64,000 nucleotides of DNA from Rhizobium lentis (GTDB taxonomy: Bacteria > Pseudomonadota > Alphaproteobacteria > Rhizobiales > Rhizobiaceae), in assembly GCF_017352135.1 (NCBI RefSeq), contig NZ_CP071454.1:3931001-3995000 (forward strand), read 5' to 3'. Below the pieces are notes generated by a model. That model ran no database searches, was not told the origin of the DNA, and saw only the letters and a list, made by a program, of their open reading frames with translations. Both the position numbers and the translations under genes were made by a program. Positions 9,863 to 18,691 of this stretch are shown here, piece after piece. How positions within the stretch are numbered: position 1 is the stretch's first letter; each line of letters opens with the position of its first letter.

Positions 9863-9880
9863 CCGACCAGCTCAGGTCGG
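9863..9880 (+). promoter_or_regulatory. Hairpin in the hfq leader
   Basis: A perfect 6-bp stem, CCGACC/GGTCGG, with a 6-nt loop lies 22 nt before the hfq start and is followed by the A-rich CAATAAAGAAAGAAG. Such hairpin plus A-rich leaders suit hfq autoregulation, which is known in several bacteria. The role here is inferred. Confidence 0.4.
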
Positions 9881-9902
9881 CAATAAAGAAAGAAGCGGCG
9901 CG

Positions 9903-10145
9903 ATGGCGGAACGTTCTCAGAATCTGCAGGACTTATTTCTCAATACTGTTCGCAAGCAAAAGATTTCCCTGACAATCTTTCTGATCAACGGCGTGAAGCT
10001 CACGGGCGTTGTTACCTCTTTTGACAATTTCTGTGTTCTTCTTCGCCGTGACGGCCACTCGCAGCTCGTGTATAAACATGCGATCTCGACGATCATGCCG
10101 GGTCAGCCGATGCAGATGTTCGAGAGTGAAGAAGCCGCGTCCTAA
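9903..10145 (+). CDS. hfq: RNA chaperone Hfq
   Basis: This 80-residue Sm-like hexameric RNA-binding protein mediates sRNA-mRNA pairing and regulates nifA and other genes in rhizobia. Sm1 is seen in [12 protein letters not shown] and [19 protein letters not shown] sequence, and Sm2 in the YKHAISTI motif with the YKH signature. ATG 9903 gives the standard N-terminus MAERSQN; further upstream in-frame codons cover the leader hairpin. It lies 111 bp after the aminotransferase gene and 77 bp before hflX, the conserved hfq-hflX pairing. Confidence 0.98.
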
Positions 10146-10222
10146 CAGGATCAGCCGTCATTTCGACACGCGATACCAAGAACGATTCGATCATCCCTGA
10201 GGCCGCCAAGCACAGGGACGAT

Positions 10223-11548
10223 ATGCGCGCGACCGTCGTTGTGCCGGTTCTGAAATCGCGCAGTCGCGGCGGCCAGGCCGAATCGGCCTCCACCCGCACG
10301 CCGGAAAGCCGGCTTGAAGAGGCGACGGGGCTTGCCCAGGCGATCGACCTCGATGTCGTCAACGGTTCGATCGTGCCGGTCAACGATCCGAGGCCGGCAA
10401 CGCTGCTCGGCACCGGCAAGATCGAGGAGATCAAGGCGCTGCTCGACGAGCGCGATTCCGGTCTCGTCATCGTCGACCATCCGCTGACGCCGGTGCAGCA
10501 GCGCAATCTCGAAAAGGAATGGAACGCCAAGGTCATCGACCGGACGGGTCTGATCCTCGAAATTTTCGGCCGCCGTGCCTCCACTAAGGAAGGCACGCTG
10601 CAGGTCGATCTCGCCCATCTGAATTATCAGAAGGGCCGGCTGGTGCGCAGCTGGACCCACCTTGAGCGCCAGCGCGGCGGCGGCGGTTTCATGGGCGGCC
10701 CTGGCGAAACCCAGATCGAAGCCGACCGGCGGCTCCTGCAGGACCGCATCATCAAGCTCGAACGCGAGCTGGAGCAGGTCGTGCGCACCCGTCAGCTCCA
10801 CCGCGCCAAGCGCCGCAAGGTCCCGCATCCGATCGTAGCGCTGGTCGGCTATACCAATGCCGGCAAATCGACGCTGTTCAACCGCATCACTGGGGCAGGG
10901 GTGCTCGCCGAAGACATGCTCTTCGCCACGCTCGATCCGACGCTTCGGCGCATGAAACTGCCGCATGGCCGCACCGTCATCCTGTCCGACACCGTCGGCT
11001 TCATCTCTGACCTGCCGACCCATCTCGTCGCCGCCTTCCGCGCCACCTTGGAAGAGGTGCTGGAAGCCGATCTGATCCTGCATGTCCGCGACATGTCCGA
11101 TCCCGACAACCAGGCGCAGAGCTCCGACGTGATGCGCATTCTCGGTGACCTCGGCATCGACGAGGCCGAAGCGCAGAAGCGGCTGATCGAGGTCTGGAAC
11201 AAGATCGACCGGCTGGAGCCTGAGGTGCACGACACCATGGTGCAGAGGACGGCGGGCGCCAGCAATGTCGTCGCGGTTTCGGCCGTCAGCGGCGAGGGCG
11301 TCGATCGGCTGATGGAAGAGATCAGCCGCAGACTGTCAGGCGTGATGACCGAAACGACGATCCGCCTTCCCGTCGACAAGCTGGCGCTGCTGCCCTGGCT
11401 CTACGACCACGCGATCGTCGACGGCCGCGAAGACAATGAAGACGGCTCGATTACGCTCGATCTGCGCCTCTCGGAAACCGAAGCCGCCGAACTCGAGCGC
11501 CGCATCGGCAATGGGCCAAGGGCCGCTAAGGAAGATTGGGAGCGGTGA
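10223..11548 (+). CDS. hflX: Ribosome-associated GTPase HflX
   Basis: This 441-residue GTPase splits or rescues stalled ribosomes. The N-terminal HflX domain contains the glycine-rich segment QRGGGGFMGGPGETQIEADR. The G domain shows G1 GYTNAGKST, G3 DTVGFISDLP and G4 NKID. ATG 10223 has AGGGA a few bases upstream. In-frame non-ATG codons continue upstream (ISTRDTKNDSIIPEAAK) and read like coding sequence, so translation may begin further up near 10160. It follows hfq, as in most proteobacteria, and is probably co-transcribed with it. Confidence 0.96.
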   Translation: MRATVVVPVLKSRSRGGQAESASTRTPESRLEEATGLAQAIDLDVVNGSIVPVNDPRPATLLGTGKIEEIKALLDERDSGLVIVDHPLTPVQQRNLEKEWNAKVIDRTGLILEIFGRRASTKEGTLQVDLAHLNYQKGRLVRSWTHLERQRGGGGFMGGPGETQIEADRRLLQDRIIKLERELEQVVRTRQLHRAKRRKVPHPIVALVGYTNAGKSTLFNRITGAGVLAEDMLFATLDPTLRRMKLPHGRTVILSDTVGFISDLPTHLVAAFRATLEEVLEADLILHVRDMSDPDNQAQSSDVMRILGDLGIDEAEAQKRLIEVWNKIDRLEPEVHDTMVQRTAGASNVVAVSAVSGEGVDRLMEEISRRLSGVMTETTIRLPVDKLALLPWLYDHAIVDGREDNEDGSITLDLRLSETEAAELERRIGNGPRAAKEDWER

Positions 11549-11555
11549 AGGTGCT

Positions 11556-11762
11556 TCCCCTTCTCCCAGCGGGGAGAAGGTGCCCGTAGGGCGGATGAGG
11601 GGGCCACACGGCACGCCCTTCATTGCTCTTCGCTTCCGCTCAGCGCATTTGCTCCTGCCGTCGCTCACCCCCTCATCTGCCTGCCGGCATCAACCGGGGC
11701 GAGCCACGGGTCTCGCCCGTCCTTCGGACACCCGCTGGGGAGAAGGGAGACGTGGCAACGCT
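11556..11762. repeat. Rhizobial intergenic mosaic repeat (RIME-like)
   Basis: The 219-bp hflX-mazG spacer starts with the palindrome CCTTCTCCCAGCGGGGAGAA, followed by GGTGCCCGTAGGGCGGATGA. It ends with an inverted related block, CCCGCTGGGGAGAAGGGAGA. These motifs are typical of abundant intergenic repeats in Rhizobium and relatives. No gene is visible inside. Convergent flanking genes suggest it may double as a transcription end. Confidence 0.7.
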
Positions 11763-11767
11763 GTGCT

Positions 11768-12613
11768 TCACTCAGCGCCAGCTATCACAGCTCTTTCAAT
11801 CGCCTTGGCCGCCTGCCAGATTTCCTCCATCCGTTCCAGCGTCGCGTCTTCCAGCGTCTCACCATCCGCTTTAAGAACGTTCTCTATATGGCTGAATCGA
11901 CGCCGGAACTTCGTATTCGTCCCGCGCAGTGCCTGTTCCGGATCCGCCTTCACATGCCGGCCGATATTGACGACCGCGAAGATCAAATCGCCGAGTTCGT
12001 CGCTGACCTTCGCCCGGTCGCCTTCCCCAAGCGCGACCCGCAATTCGCTGATCTCCTCCTCGATCTTGTCGAGGATCGGCTCGGGCGACGACCAGTCGAA
12101 ACCGACTTTGGCGGCGCGTTCCTGCAGCTTCAGCGCCTCGGTCAGAGCCGGGAAGCTGCGCTGCACCGAGCCAAGGAATCCACCCTTGAAATCCTCGGTG
12201 ATCCCCCGCCTTGCCCGGCGTTCGGCACGCTCGCGTTTCTCGGCCTGTTTGATCTTGTCCCACTGGATCTTCACTGCCTCCGGCGTATCGGCTTCCGAGC
12301 GGGCAAAGACATGCGGATGGCGGCGGATCATCTTGGTGGTGATGGCGTTGACCACGTCGCCGAAGGAGAACTCGCCGGCCTCTTCGGCCATGCGGGCATG
12401 GAAGACCACCTGCAGCAAGAGATCGCCCAGTTCATCGCAGAGATCGTCCATGTCGCCGCGCTCGATCGCATCGGAGACCTCGTAGGCCTCCTCGATCGTA
12501 TAGGGCTTGATCGTCTGGAAATTCTGCTCGATGTCCCAGGGGCAGCCGGTCTCGGGGTGGCGCAGCGCCGCCATGATCTCGATCAGCCGCGAAATGTCTT
12601 TGGAAGGTTCCAT
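11768..12613 (-). CDS. mazG: Nucleoside triphosphate pyrophosphohydrolase MazG
   Basis: This 281-residue all-alpha NTP pyrophosphatase removes aberrant (d)NTPs and modulates (p)ppGpp levels. It has tandem MazG domains. The first has RHPETGCPWDIEQNFQTIKP and the metal-binding EEAYEVSDAIE and DELGDLLLQVVFHA segments. The second has EEEISELRVAL and DELGDLIFAVVNIGRH. ATG 12613 is chosen because GAGGAA precedes it; the TTG five codons earlier is less likely. The gene converges with hflX across the repeat. Confidence 0.95.
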   Translation of the reverse strand: MEPSKDISRLIEIMAALRHPETGCPWDIEQNFQTIKPYTIEEAYEVSDAIERGDMDDLCDELGDLLLQVVFHARMAEEAGEFSFGDVVNAITTKMIRRHPHVFARSEADTPEAVKIQWDKIKQAEKRERAERRARRGITEDFKGGFLGSVQRSFPALTEALKLQERAAKVGFDWSSPEPILDKIEEEISELRVALGEGDRAKVSDELGDLIFAVVNIGRHVKADPEQALRGTNTKFRRRFSHIENVLKADGETLEDATLERMEEIWQAAKAIERAVIAGAE

Positions 12614-12633
12614 GGTTCCTCGGTTCAAGGGCC

Positions 12634-13221
12634 TCAGTTCAGCGGAATATCGTTGGCGCTCTTCGACGACTGGTAGGTGGAAGACAGCGTGTCGTAGCGC
12701 GCCTTGATGCGGGCGGTCTGCGCCTTCAGCGCCGTTTTCAACTGAGCCTCTTCGGTCTCGATGAGATCGGCGATGGCAAAGCTGTTCCAGAAGGCGTTTT
12801 GCCTGCGATAGCCGCCGGGTTCAAGCCCGAAGACCTCCTTCAGGATCTTGAGATCGTGCGGAATGGCGAAGGCGTCGCGGGAATCCTCATGGCTGAAGAA
12901 ATAATAGAAATTGTCGAAGCCCGCCCAGGTGATCGCCGACATGCACATGGTGCAGGGTTCGTGCGTCGACAGGAAGATCAGCTCCTTGGTCGCCGGCTTG
13001 TCGCCAAGCTCGTAGAAGCGCTTCAGCGTATGCACCTCGCCGTGCCAGAGCGGGTTCTCAAGTTCGTTATTGGTTTCGGCTACGACGAGCGACAGATCGG
13101 ATTTGCGCAGGATCGCCGCGCCGAACACTTTGTTGCCGCCGGAAACGCCGCGTTCGGTCAGTGGCAGGATATCATCCTCGATGACCGAAAGCAGGCGGGC
13201 GGCGATGGTCGTGTCAGGCAT
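12634..13221 (-). CDS. Cytidine/deoxycytidylate deaminase-family zinc enzyme
   Basis: This 195-residue CDA-fold protein has the zinc and catalytic motifs HGE (in LWHGEVHTLKRF) and PCTMC (in STHEPCTMCMSAITW). The spacing is right for nucleoside or nucleobase deaminases such as guanine or cytosine deaminases. The tyrosine-rich segment NFYYFFSHEDSRDAF and the C-terminal extension are not assignable. It starts with ATG at 13221 and lies just upstream of mazG on the same strand, 20 bp apart, so the two form a likely nucleotide-housekeeping operon. The exact substrate cannot be given. Confidence 0.8.
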   Translation of the reverse strand: MPDTTIAARLLSVIEDDILPLTERGVSGGNKVFGAAILRKSDLSLVVAETNNELENPLWHGEVHTLKRFYELGDKPATKELIFLSTHEPCTMCMSAITWAGFDNFYYFFSHEDSRDAFAIPHDLKILKEVFGLEPGGYRRQNAFWNSFAIADLIETEEAQLKTALKAQTARIKARYDTLSSTYQSSKSANDIPLN

Positions 13222-13485
13222 TGGTGTCTCCGGTTTTCCCTCAGTCTATCGTCTTGGCGGCGCGAGCGAAATGCGAGAAACGCCGGTGGACGCCATTTAT
13301 CACAGGCTTTACACTGCGCTGCAGCAATGGGCAGGGTGAGGCTTTTTTGCCAGCATGGGTGACTTTTCTCAAATCATTGATCGCGCGAGCAAAAGAATAC
13401 GCCCTTGCTGGGGCTTTCGAATTTCTGTTCCTTCAAACCCTTGTCGATCACGGGCATATTCTGGCAACTTCGAAGTGGATTGATA

Positions 13486-14922
13486 ATGCCTCCCAGGACT
13501 GAACAGCTTTCGGTATTTCCCGCCTTCTTTCGCGTGGAAGGCCAGAAGACGGCTGTCTTCGGCAATGGCGACGAAGCCTTCGCCAAGGTGCGGCTGCTGC
13601 TCAACACACGGGCTGGGATTGTCGCCTACGCCGAGAAGCCGGAAGCCGACTATCATGCCTTCCTGATCGCCAACCGCATCGAGACGGTGCGCGCCGGCTT
13701 TTCCGCCGACCAGGTCGAAGGGGCAGCCCTCGTTTTCGCCGCCACCGGCGATGAGGCCGAAGATCGCCGGATTGTCGATGCCGCCCGCGCCGCCAGGATT
13801 CCGGCCAATGCGGTCGATCAGCCCGATTACTGCGACTTCTTCACGCCGGCGCTGGTCAATCGCGCGCCCGTCGCCGTTGCGATCGGGACCGAAGGGGCGG
13901 GGCCGGTTCTGGCGCAGATGATCCGGGCCCAGATCGATCAGCTTCTTTCCCCCTCGCTCGGGCGTCTGGCGGCGCTGGCGACAAGCTATCGCAAATCCGT
14001 CGAGCAGCTGGTTCCCCGCGGCGTCACCCGCCGCGTCTTCTGGCGCCGCTTCTTCTCCGGGCCTGTTGCCGATGCAATTGCCAACGGCAACCTGCCGCAG
14101 GCGCAGCACGCCGCCGACCGGCTGCTGGGTTCGATGGACCGGGTTGCCGGCCATGTCTGGCTGGTCGGCGCCGGCCCGGGTGCCGAGGATCTGCTGACGT
14201 TGCGCGCCCAACGCGTGATGATGGAAGCCGATGTCATCGTCTACGACGCGCTCGTGCCGCAGGCGATCGTCGATATGGGCCGCCGCGACGCCGAGCGGCT
14301 TTCGGTCGGCAAGCGCAAGGGCTGTCATTCGAAGTCGCAGGAAGAGATCAACGAGCTGTTGGTCGACCTCGGCCGCCAGGGCAAGCGCGTCGTCCGCCTG
14401 AAATCCGGTGATCCCCTGGTCTATGGACGGGCCGGGGAAGAGATGGCGGCGCTGCGCGCTGCCGGCGTCACCTATGAGGTTGTGCCCGGCATCACCTCGG
14501 CTTTTGCCGCCGCTGCCGATTTCGAGCTGCCGCTGACGCTGCGTGGCGTCGCCTCCTCGCTGGTCTTCACGACAGGCCACGATCTCACAGGCGATGTATT
14601 GCCGGATTGGGCAAGCCTTGCCGTATCAGGCGCGACGATCGCCGTCTATATGGGCCGCACGGTTGCCGCCTCCGTCGCCGAACGGCTGATGCAGGCTGGC
14701 ATTCCCGCCGAGACCACGGTTGCCGTCATCGAGAATGCCAGCCGCGCCGAGCGCCGGCTGCTGCATGGCACGCTCGCCGATCTGCCCGATCTGCAGCATC
14801 GCGATGAGTTGACCGGCCCTGTGATGGTCATCATCGGCGATGCGGTCGCCGGTGCCAATTTCGAACTGTCCGAGCCTCTGGTGCGCGCGAACGCCCGGCT
14901 CGAGGAACTTGCAAGGAGCTGA
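13486..14922 (+). CDS. cysG: Siroheme synthase CysG (SUMT plus precorrin-2 dehydrogenase/ferrochelatase)
   Basis: This 478-residue multifunctional enzyme makes siroheme, the cofactor of the sulfite reductase encoded downstream. The N-terminal ~200 residues are the CysG-type dehydrogenase/chelatase (FFRVEGQKTAVFGNGDEAF, AATGDEAEDRRI). Residues ~215-478 are uroporphyrinogen-III C-methyltransferase with VWLVGAGPGAEDLLTLRA, VYDALV, RLKSGDPLVYGRAGEE and VPGITSAFAA. ATG 13486 begins the conserved N-terminus. The divergent 264-bp gap to the deaminase gene must hold the operon promoter. It forms an operon with the DUF2849 gene 2 bp downstream. Confidence 0.96.
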   Translation: MPPRTEQLSVFPAFFRVEGQKTAVFGNGDEAFAKVRLLLNTRAGIVAYAEKPEADYHAFLIANRIETVRAGFSADQVEGAALVFAATGDEAEDRRIVDAARAARIPANAVDQPDYCDFFTPALVNRAPVAVAIGTEGAGPVLAQMIRAQIDQLLSPSLGRLAALATSYRKSVEQLVPRGVTRRVFWRRFFSGPVADAIANGNLPQAQHAADRLLGSMDRVAGHVWLVGAGPGAEDLLTLRAQRVMMEADVIVYDALVPQAIVDMGRRDAERLSVGKRKGCHSKSQEEINELLVDLGRQGKRVVRLKSGDPLVYGRAGEEMAALRAAGVTYEVVPGITSAFAAAADFELPLTLRGVASSLVFTTGHDLTGDVLPDWASLAVSGATIAVYMGRTVAASVAERLMQAGIPAETTVAVIENASRAERRLLHGTLADLPDLQHRDELTGPVMVIIGDAVAGANFELSEPLVRANARLEELARS

Positions 14923-14924
14923 AT

Positions 14925-15239
14925 ATGGTAGACAAGGTCCTGACCGCCAACCGGCTGACGGACGGCATTGCCGTCTGGCTGGATGCGAACGGCAAGTGGT
15001 CGACCTCGCTGCAGGAGGCGCTCGTCGCCCGCCACGCCGAAGCCGTCGCCGCATTGGAAGAGATCGGCAAGAAGTCCTATGCCGACAACGAAGTCGTTGA
15101 CGTCGCCGTCGTCGAAGTTCAGGAAACCGACGGCGTTCTCTGGCCGCTGCGCTTGCGTGAGCGAATCCGCGCCCAGGGACCGACCATGGAATATGCGCCG
15201 GGCTACGCTCCTGCCGATCCCGAATTCATTGCAGTCTGA
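14925..15239 (+). CDS. DUF2849 protein of the sulfite reductase operon
   Basis: This 104-residue protein starts MVDKVLTANRLTDGIAVWLD and contains VDVAVVEVQETDGVLWPLRLRE-type sequence. It fits DUF2849, a small family found almost only between cysG and cysI in alphaproteobacteria. It is encoded 2 bp after cysG and 8 bp before cysI. Its biochemical role is unknown. Position suggests an accessory part in sulfite reduction or siroheme delivery. Confidence 0.85.
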   Translation: MVDKVLTANRLTDGIAVWLDANGKWSTSLQEALVARHAEAVAALEEIGKKSYADNEVVDVAVVEVQETDGVLWPLRLRERIRAQGPTMEYAPGYAPADPEFIAV

Positions 15240-15247
15240 GGAAGACG

Positions 15248-16918
15248 ATGTACCGTTACGACGAATTTGACCATGCCTTTGTCACCGAGCGCGTCGAGCA
15301 GTTCCGCGACCAGGTCCAGCGTCGCCTTTCCGGCGAGCTGGCCGAGGACGCGTTCAAGCCGCTGCGCCTGATGAACGGCGTCTACCTGCAGCTTCACGCC
15401 TACATGCTGCGCATCGCCATTCCCTATGGCACGCTGAGCGCCCGTCAGCTGCGCATGCTCGCCCATATCGCCCGCACCTATGACCGCGGCTACGGCCACT
15501 TCACGACGCGCCAGAACCTGCAGTTCAACTGGCCGAAGCTGTCGGAAATCCCCGATGCGCTGGCCGACCTTGCCAGCGTCGAGATGCACGCGCTGCAGAC
15601 GTCGGGCAACTGCATCCGGAACGTCACGGCCGATCACTTCGCCGGCGCTGCCGCCGATGAGATCGCTGATCCCAGACCCTATGCCGAAATCCTGCGCCAG
15701 TGGTCGTCGGTGCACCCGGAATTCTCCTTCCTGCCGCGCAAGTTCAAGATCGCCGTCACCGGCGCCGAGCGCGACCGCGCCGCAATCCAGGTCCACGATA
15801 TCGGTCTGCATCTGAAGAAGAACGACAAGGGTGAAATCGGCTTTGCCGTCTATGTCGGCGGCGGCCAGGGCCGCACGCCGATGATCGCCAAGCTGATCCG
15901 CGACTTCCTTCCCGAGGAAGACCTGCTCTCCTACACCACGGCGATCGTGCGCGTGTACAATCTGCATGGCCGGCGCGACAACAAGTACAAGGCCCGCATC
16001 AAGATCCTGGTGCATGAAACCGGCGCCGAGGAGCTGACGCGCCAGGTGGAGGCGGAATTCGCTGCGCTCAGGGATAGCGAGCTGAAGCTGCCGGAGAAGG
16101 ACGTCGAGGCGATCGCCGCCTATTTCGCGCCGCCGGCTCTGCCGCAGCGCGCCGAAGGCTGGGAAAACCTCGCTCGCTGGAAGAAGGCCGATCCGGCTTT
16201 CGCCCGCTGGGTCCAGCAGAACGTGCAGCCGCACAAGCACCCCGATTACGGCATGGTGACGATCTCGCTTAAGCCGATCGGCGGCATTCCGGGTGACGCT
16301 TCCGATGCGCAGATGGATGCCGTCGCCGATCTCGCCGAAGAATATGGCTTCGACGAAATCCGCGTCAGCCATGAGCAGAACCTGATCCTGCCGCATGTGG
16401 CGCTGGCCGATCTCGAAGCCGTCTATCGCGGCCTCGTCGCCATCAACCTGGCCGAAGCCAATGCCGGCCTGATCACCGATATCATTGCCTGTCCGGGGCT
16501 GGATTACTGCGCGCTTGCCAATGCGCGGTCCATTCCGGTGGCGCAGGAAATCTCCCGCCGTTTCGGCAGCCCCGAGCGCCAGGCAGAGATCGGCGAGCTG
16601 AAGATCAAAATCTCCGGCTGCATCAACGCCTGCGGCCATCACCATGTCGGCCATATCGGCTTGCTCGGTGTGGAGAAGAAAGGCGCCGAACTCTATCAGA
16701 TCACGCTCGGCGGTTCCGGGGACGAACACACCTCGATCGGCGAGATCATCGGCCGCGGCTTCGAGCCGGACCGGGTGACCGACGCGATCGAGACAATTGT
16801 CGACACCTATCTCGGCCTGCGGCTTGATCCGTCCGAGACCTTCCTTGCCGCCTATCGCCGCGTCGGACCGCAGCCTTTCAAGACTGCGCTCTACGGCGCT
16901 GCCGCCGAAGCGGCGTAA
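15248..16918 (+). CDS. cysI: Assimilatory nitrite/sulfite reductase hemoprotein (CysI-type)
   Basis: This 556-residue siroheme-[4Fe-4S] enzyme carries out the six-electron reduction of sulfite to sulfide in the cytoplasm. Two ferredoxin-like repeats are visible, with QTSGNCIRNVT in the first half. The cluster/siroheme cysteines lie in IACPGLDYCALANA and ISGCINACGHHHVGHIG. The siroheme supplier CysG is encoded upstream and DUF934 directly downstream, which supports sulfite rather than nitrite as substrate. The length is typical of the ferredoxin-type alphaproteobacterial form. No separate flavoprotein subunit gene is adjacent. Confidence 0.94.
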   Translation: MYRYDEFDHAFVTERVEQFRDQVQRRLSGELAEDAFKPLRLMNGVYLQLHAYMLRIAIPYGTLSARQLRMLAHIARTYDRGYGHFTTRQNLQFNWPKLSEIPDALADLASVEMHALQTSGNCIRNVTADHFAGAAADEIADPRPYAEILRQWSSVHPEFSFLPRKFKIAVTGAERDRAAIQVHDIGLHLKKNDKGEIGFAVYVGGGQGRTPMIAKLIRDFLPEEDLLSYTTAIVRVYNLHGRRDNKYKARIKILVHETGAEELTRQVEAEFAALRDSELKLPEKDVEAIAAYFAPPALPQRAEGWENLARWKKADPAFARWVQQNVQPHKHPDYGMVTISLKPIGGIPGDASDAQMDAVADLAEEYGFDEIRVSHEQNLILPHVALADLEAVYRGLVAINLAEANAGLITDIIACPGLDYCALANARSIPVAQEISRRFGSPERQAEIGELKIKISGCINACGHHHVGHIGLLGVEKKGAELYQITLGGSGDEHTSIGEIIGRGFEPDRVTDAIETIVDTYLGLRLDPSETFLAAYRRVGPQPFKTALYGAAAEAA

Positions 16919-16928
16919 GGAGGGGATG

Positions 16929-17441
16929 ATGACGAAGATCTGGAGAGAAACCGGTTTTGTCGAAAACGATCCCTGGGTGATCGAAACCGACGAGGTGAAG
17001 GCGACCGGCGAGCAGAAGCCGTTGCTCAATCTCGACGACCTGATCGCCAGGGCCGATGAGAGCAACGAAGTCGGTCTCGGCGTGCTGATCAAGCCGGCCG
17101 ACGACGTGCGCCGGCTGGAGCCCTACCTCGATCGCCTCGCAATCGTGGCCGTCGCCTTTCCGGCGTTCAACGACGGCCGCGCCTTCAGCCATGCTTCGCT
17201 GCTGCGCCAGCGCTTGGGTTATACCAGCGAGCTGCGCGCCGTCGGTGACGTGCTGATCGATCAGGTCCCGCTGATGCTGCGTGTCGGCATCGACAGCTTC
17301 TCGGTCAGCAATGCCACCGCGCTGAAGCGGCTCGCTGAAAACCGTCTTCCCGCCATTCCCCATCATTATCAGCCGGCAGTGCGTGACGCCGAAGCCGGCA
17401 AGGGCTATAGTTGGCGCCGTCAGGCGAAGCCGGCCGCATAA
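16929..17441 (+). CDS. DUF934 protein, sulfite reduction accessory
   Basis: This 170-residue protein begins MTKIWRETGFVENDPWVI and contains LGVLIKPADDVRRLEPYLDR and FPAFNDGRAFSHASLLRQRL, all characteristic of DUF934 (annotated as an oxidoreductase probably involved in sulfite reduction). Two ATG codons stand in tandem. GGAGG at 16919-16923 is 5 nt from the second (16929) and only 2 nt from the first, so the second is chosen. It lies 10 bp after cysI in the same operon. The mechanism is not established. Confidence 0.88.
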   Translation: MTKIWRETGFVENDPWVIETDEVKATGEQKPLLNLDDLIARADESNEVGLGVLIKPADDVRRLEPYLDRLAIVAVAFPAFNDGRAFSHASLLRQRLGYTSELRAVGDVLIDQVPLMLRVGIDSFSVSNATALKRLAENRLPAIPHHYQPAVRDAEAGKGYSWRRQAKPAA

Positions 17442-17479
17442 GCGGCCGGTCCGCCTCTTTACGATGGCGGAACAATAGC

Positions 17480-18691
17480 ATGAAGACATTCGAAGTGGCG
17501 GTGATCGGTGGCGGTCTTGCCGGCATGATCGCCGCAATCGCGCTCGGCCGCGGCGGCCGCAGCGTCGCGCTGATTGCGCCCGTTGCCGCGAAGGAAGACA
17601 GGCGCACCACGGCGCTGATGGATCAGTCGATCCGTTTCCTCGACCGCCTGACGCTCTGGGAGAAGCTGCGCCCGGCAGCAGCACCACTCACCAGCATGCG
17701 CATCATTGACGGCACCGACCGGCTGCTGCGTGCGCCCACGACCACCTTCCGCGCCGCCGAAGTGGGCCTCGATGCCTTCGGCTATAATTTCCCGAACAAG
17801 GCGCTGAACGATATCCTCGAAGAGGCCGCGGCCGGCGAGGGCAATATCACCCGCTTCACCGATATGGCCGAATCGATCGAGATCTCTGCCGAGAAAGTGT
17901 CGATCAGTCTTGCCGGCGGCGAGACGCTGACGGCCGATTTTGCCGTCGGCGCTGACGGCCGCGGCTCGAAGCTGCGCGAGGCGGCAGGCATCGGCGTGCG
18001 CGACTGGTCCTATCCGCAATCGGCCATGGTGCTGAACTTTGCCCACTCCTTGCCGCATCAGAACACCTCGACCGAGTTCCACACCAAACACGGTCCCTTC
18101 ACCCAGGTACCGCTGCCGGGAAGCCGCTCCAGCCTCGTCTGGGTGCGGGAGCCGGCCGAGGCCGCTGCCCGCATGGAATTGCCGCTCTCCGAACTTGGGC
18201 TTCTCGTCGAGGCGCAGATGCACTCCATGCTCGGCAAGGTCAGCGTCGAAGAAGGCGCCCAGATCTGGCCGCTCTCCGGCATGATGGCGCATCGCTTCGG
18301 CAAGGGGCGCATCGCGCTGATCGGCGAGGCCGCGCATGTCTTCCCGCCGATCGGGGCGCAGGGGCTGAATCTCAGCCTGCGCGATATCATGGCGCTTACT
18401 GACATCCTCTGCGACAGGGCCGAACTGCCGGTGCCCGCCGATGCCGGCGAAAGCTTCGACCGCCGGCGCCGCGCCGACATCATGACGCGTACGGCGAGCG
18501 TCGACCTTCTCAACCGCTCGCTGCTTTCGGATTTCCTCCCCGTTCAGATGCTGCGCGCCGCCGGCCTGCATATCCTCTCGGCCATTCCGCCGCTGCGCAA
18601 CCTCGTCATGCGCGAGGGCATCGAGCCGGGCCGGGGTTTCCGTGATATTCCGGATTCCCTAAAGGAAAAGCTGAAGCGGAAGAAGGCCTGA
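17480..18691 (+). CDS. UbiH/UbiF/COQ6-family FAD-dependent monooxygenase
   Basis: This 403-residue flavoprotein hydroxylase has the Rossmann motif VIGGGLAGMIAAIALG at the N-terminus. It also has FAVGADGRGSKLREAAG, the DG motif of the family, and IALIGEAAHVFPPIGAQGLN, the GD-like motif with PIGAQG typical of ubiquinone-ring hydroxylases. It is encoded 38 bp after the DUF934 gene and may be read through from the cys operon, but the function is probably ubiquinone synthesis or a related ring hydroxylation. The 3' end overlaps the convergent AEC transporter gene by 33 bp. Confidence 0.88.
   Translation: MKTFEVAVIGGGLAGMIAAIALGRGGRSVALIAPVAAKEDRRTTALMDQSIRFLDRLTLWEKLRPAAAPLTSMRIIDGTDRLLRAPTTTFRAAEVGLDAFGYNFPNKALNDILEEAAAGEGNITRFTDMAESIEISAEKVSISLAGGETLTADFAVGADGRGSKLREAAGIGVRDWSYPQSAMVLNFAHSLPHQNTSTEFHTKHGPFTQVPLPGSRSSLVWVREPAEAAARMELPLSELGLLVEAQMHSMLGKVSVEEGAQIWPLSGMMAHRFGKGRIALIGEAAHVFPPIGAQGLNLSLRDIMALTDILCDRAELPVPADAGESFDRRRRADIMTRTASVDLLNRSLLSDFLPVQMLRAAGLHILSAIPPLRNLVMREGIEPGRGFRDIPDSLKEKLKRKKA

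Noticed and set aside
15203..17092. Long open frame antisense to cysI
   Set aside because: Shadow of the high-GC cysI gene with no recognisable domain.
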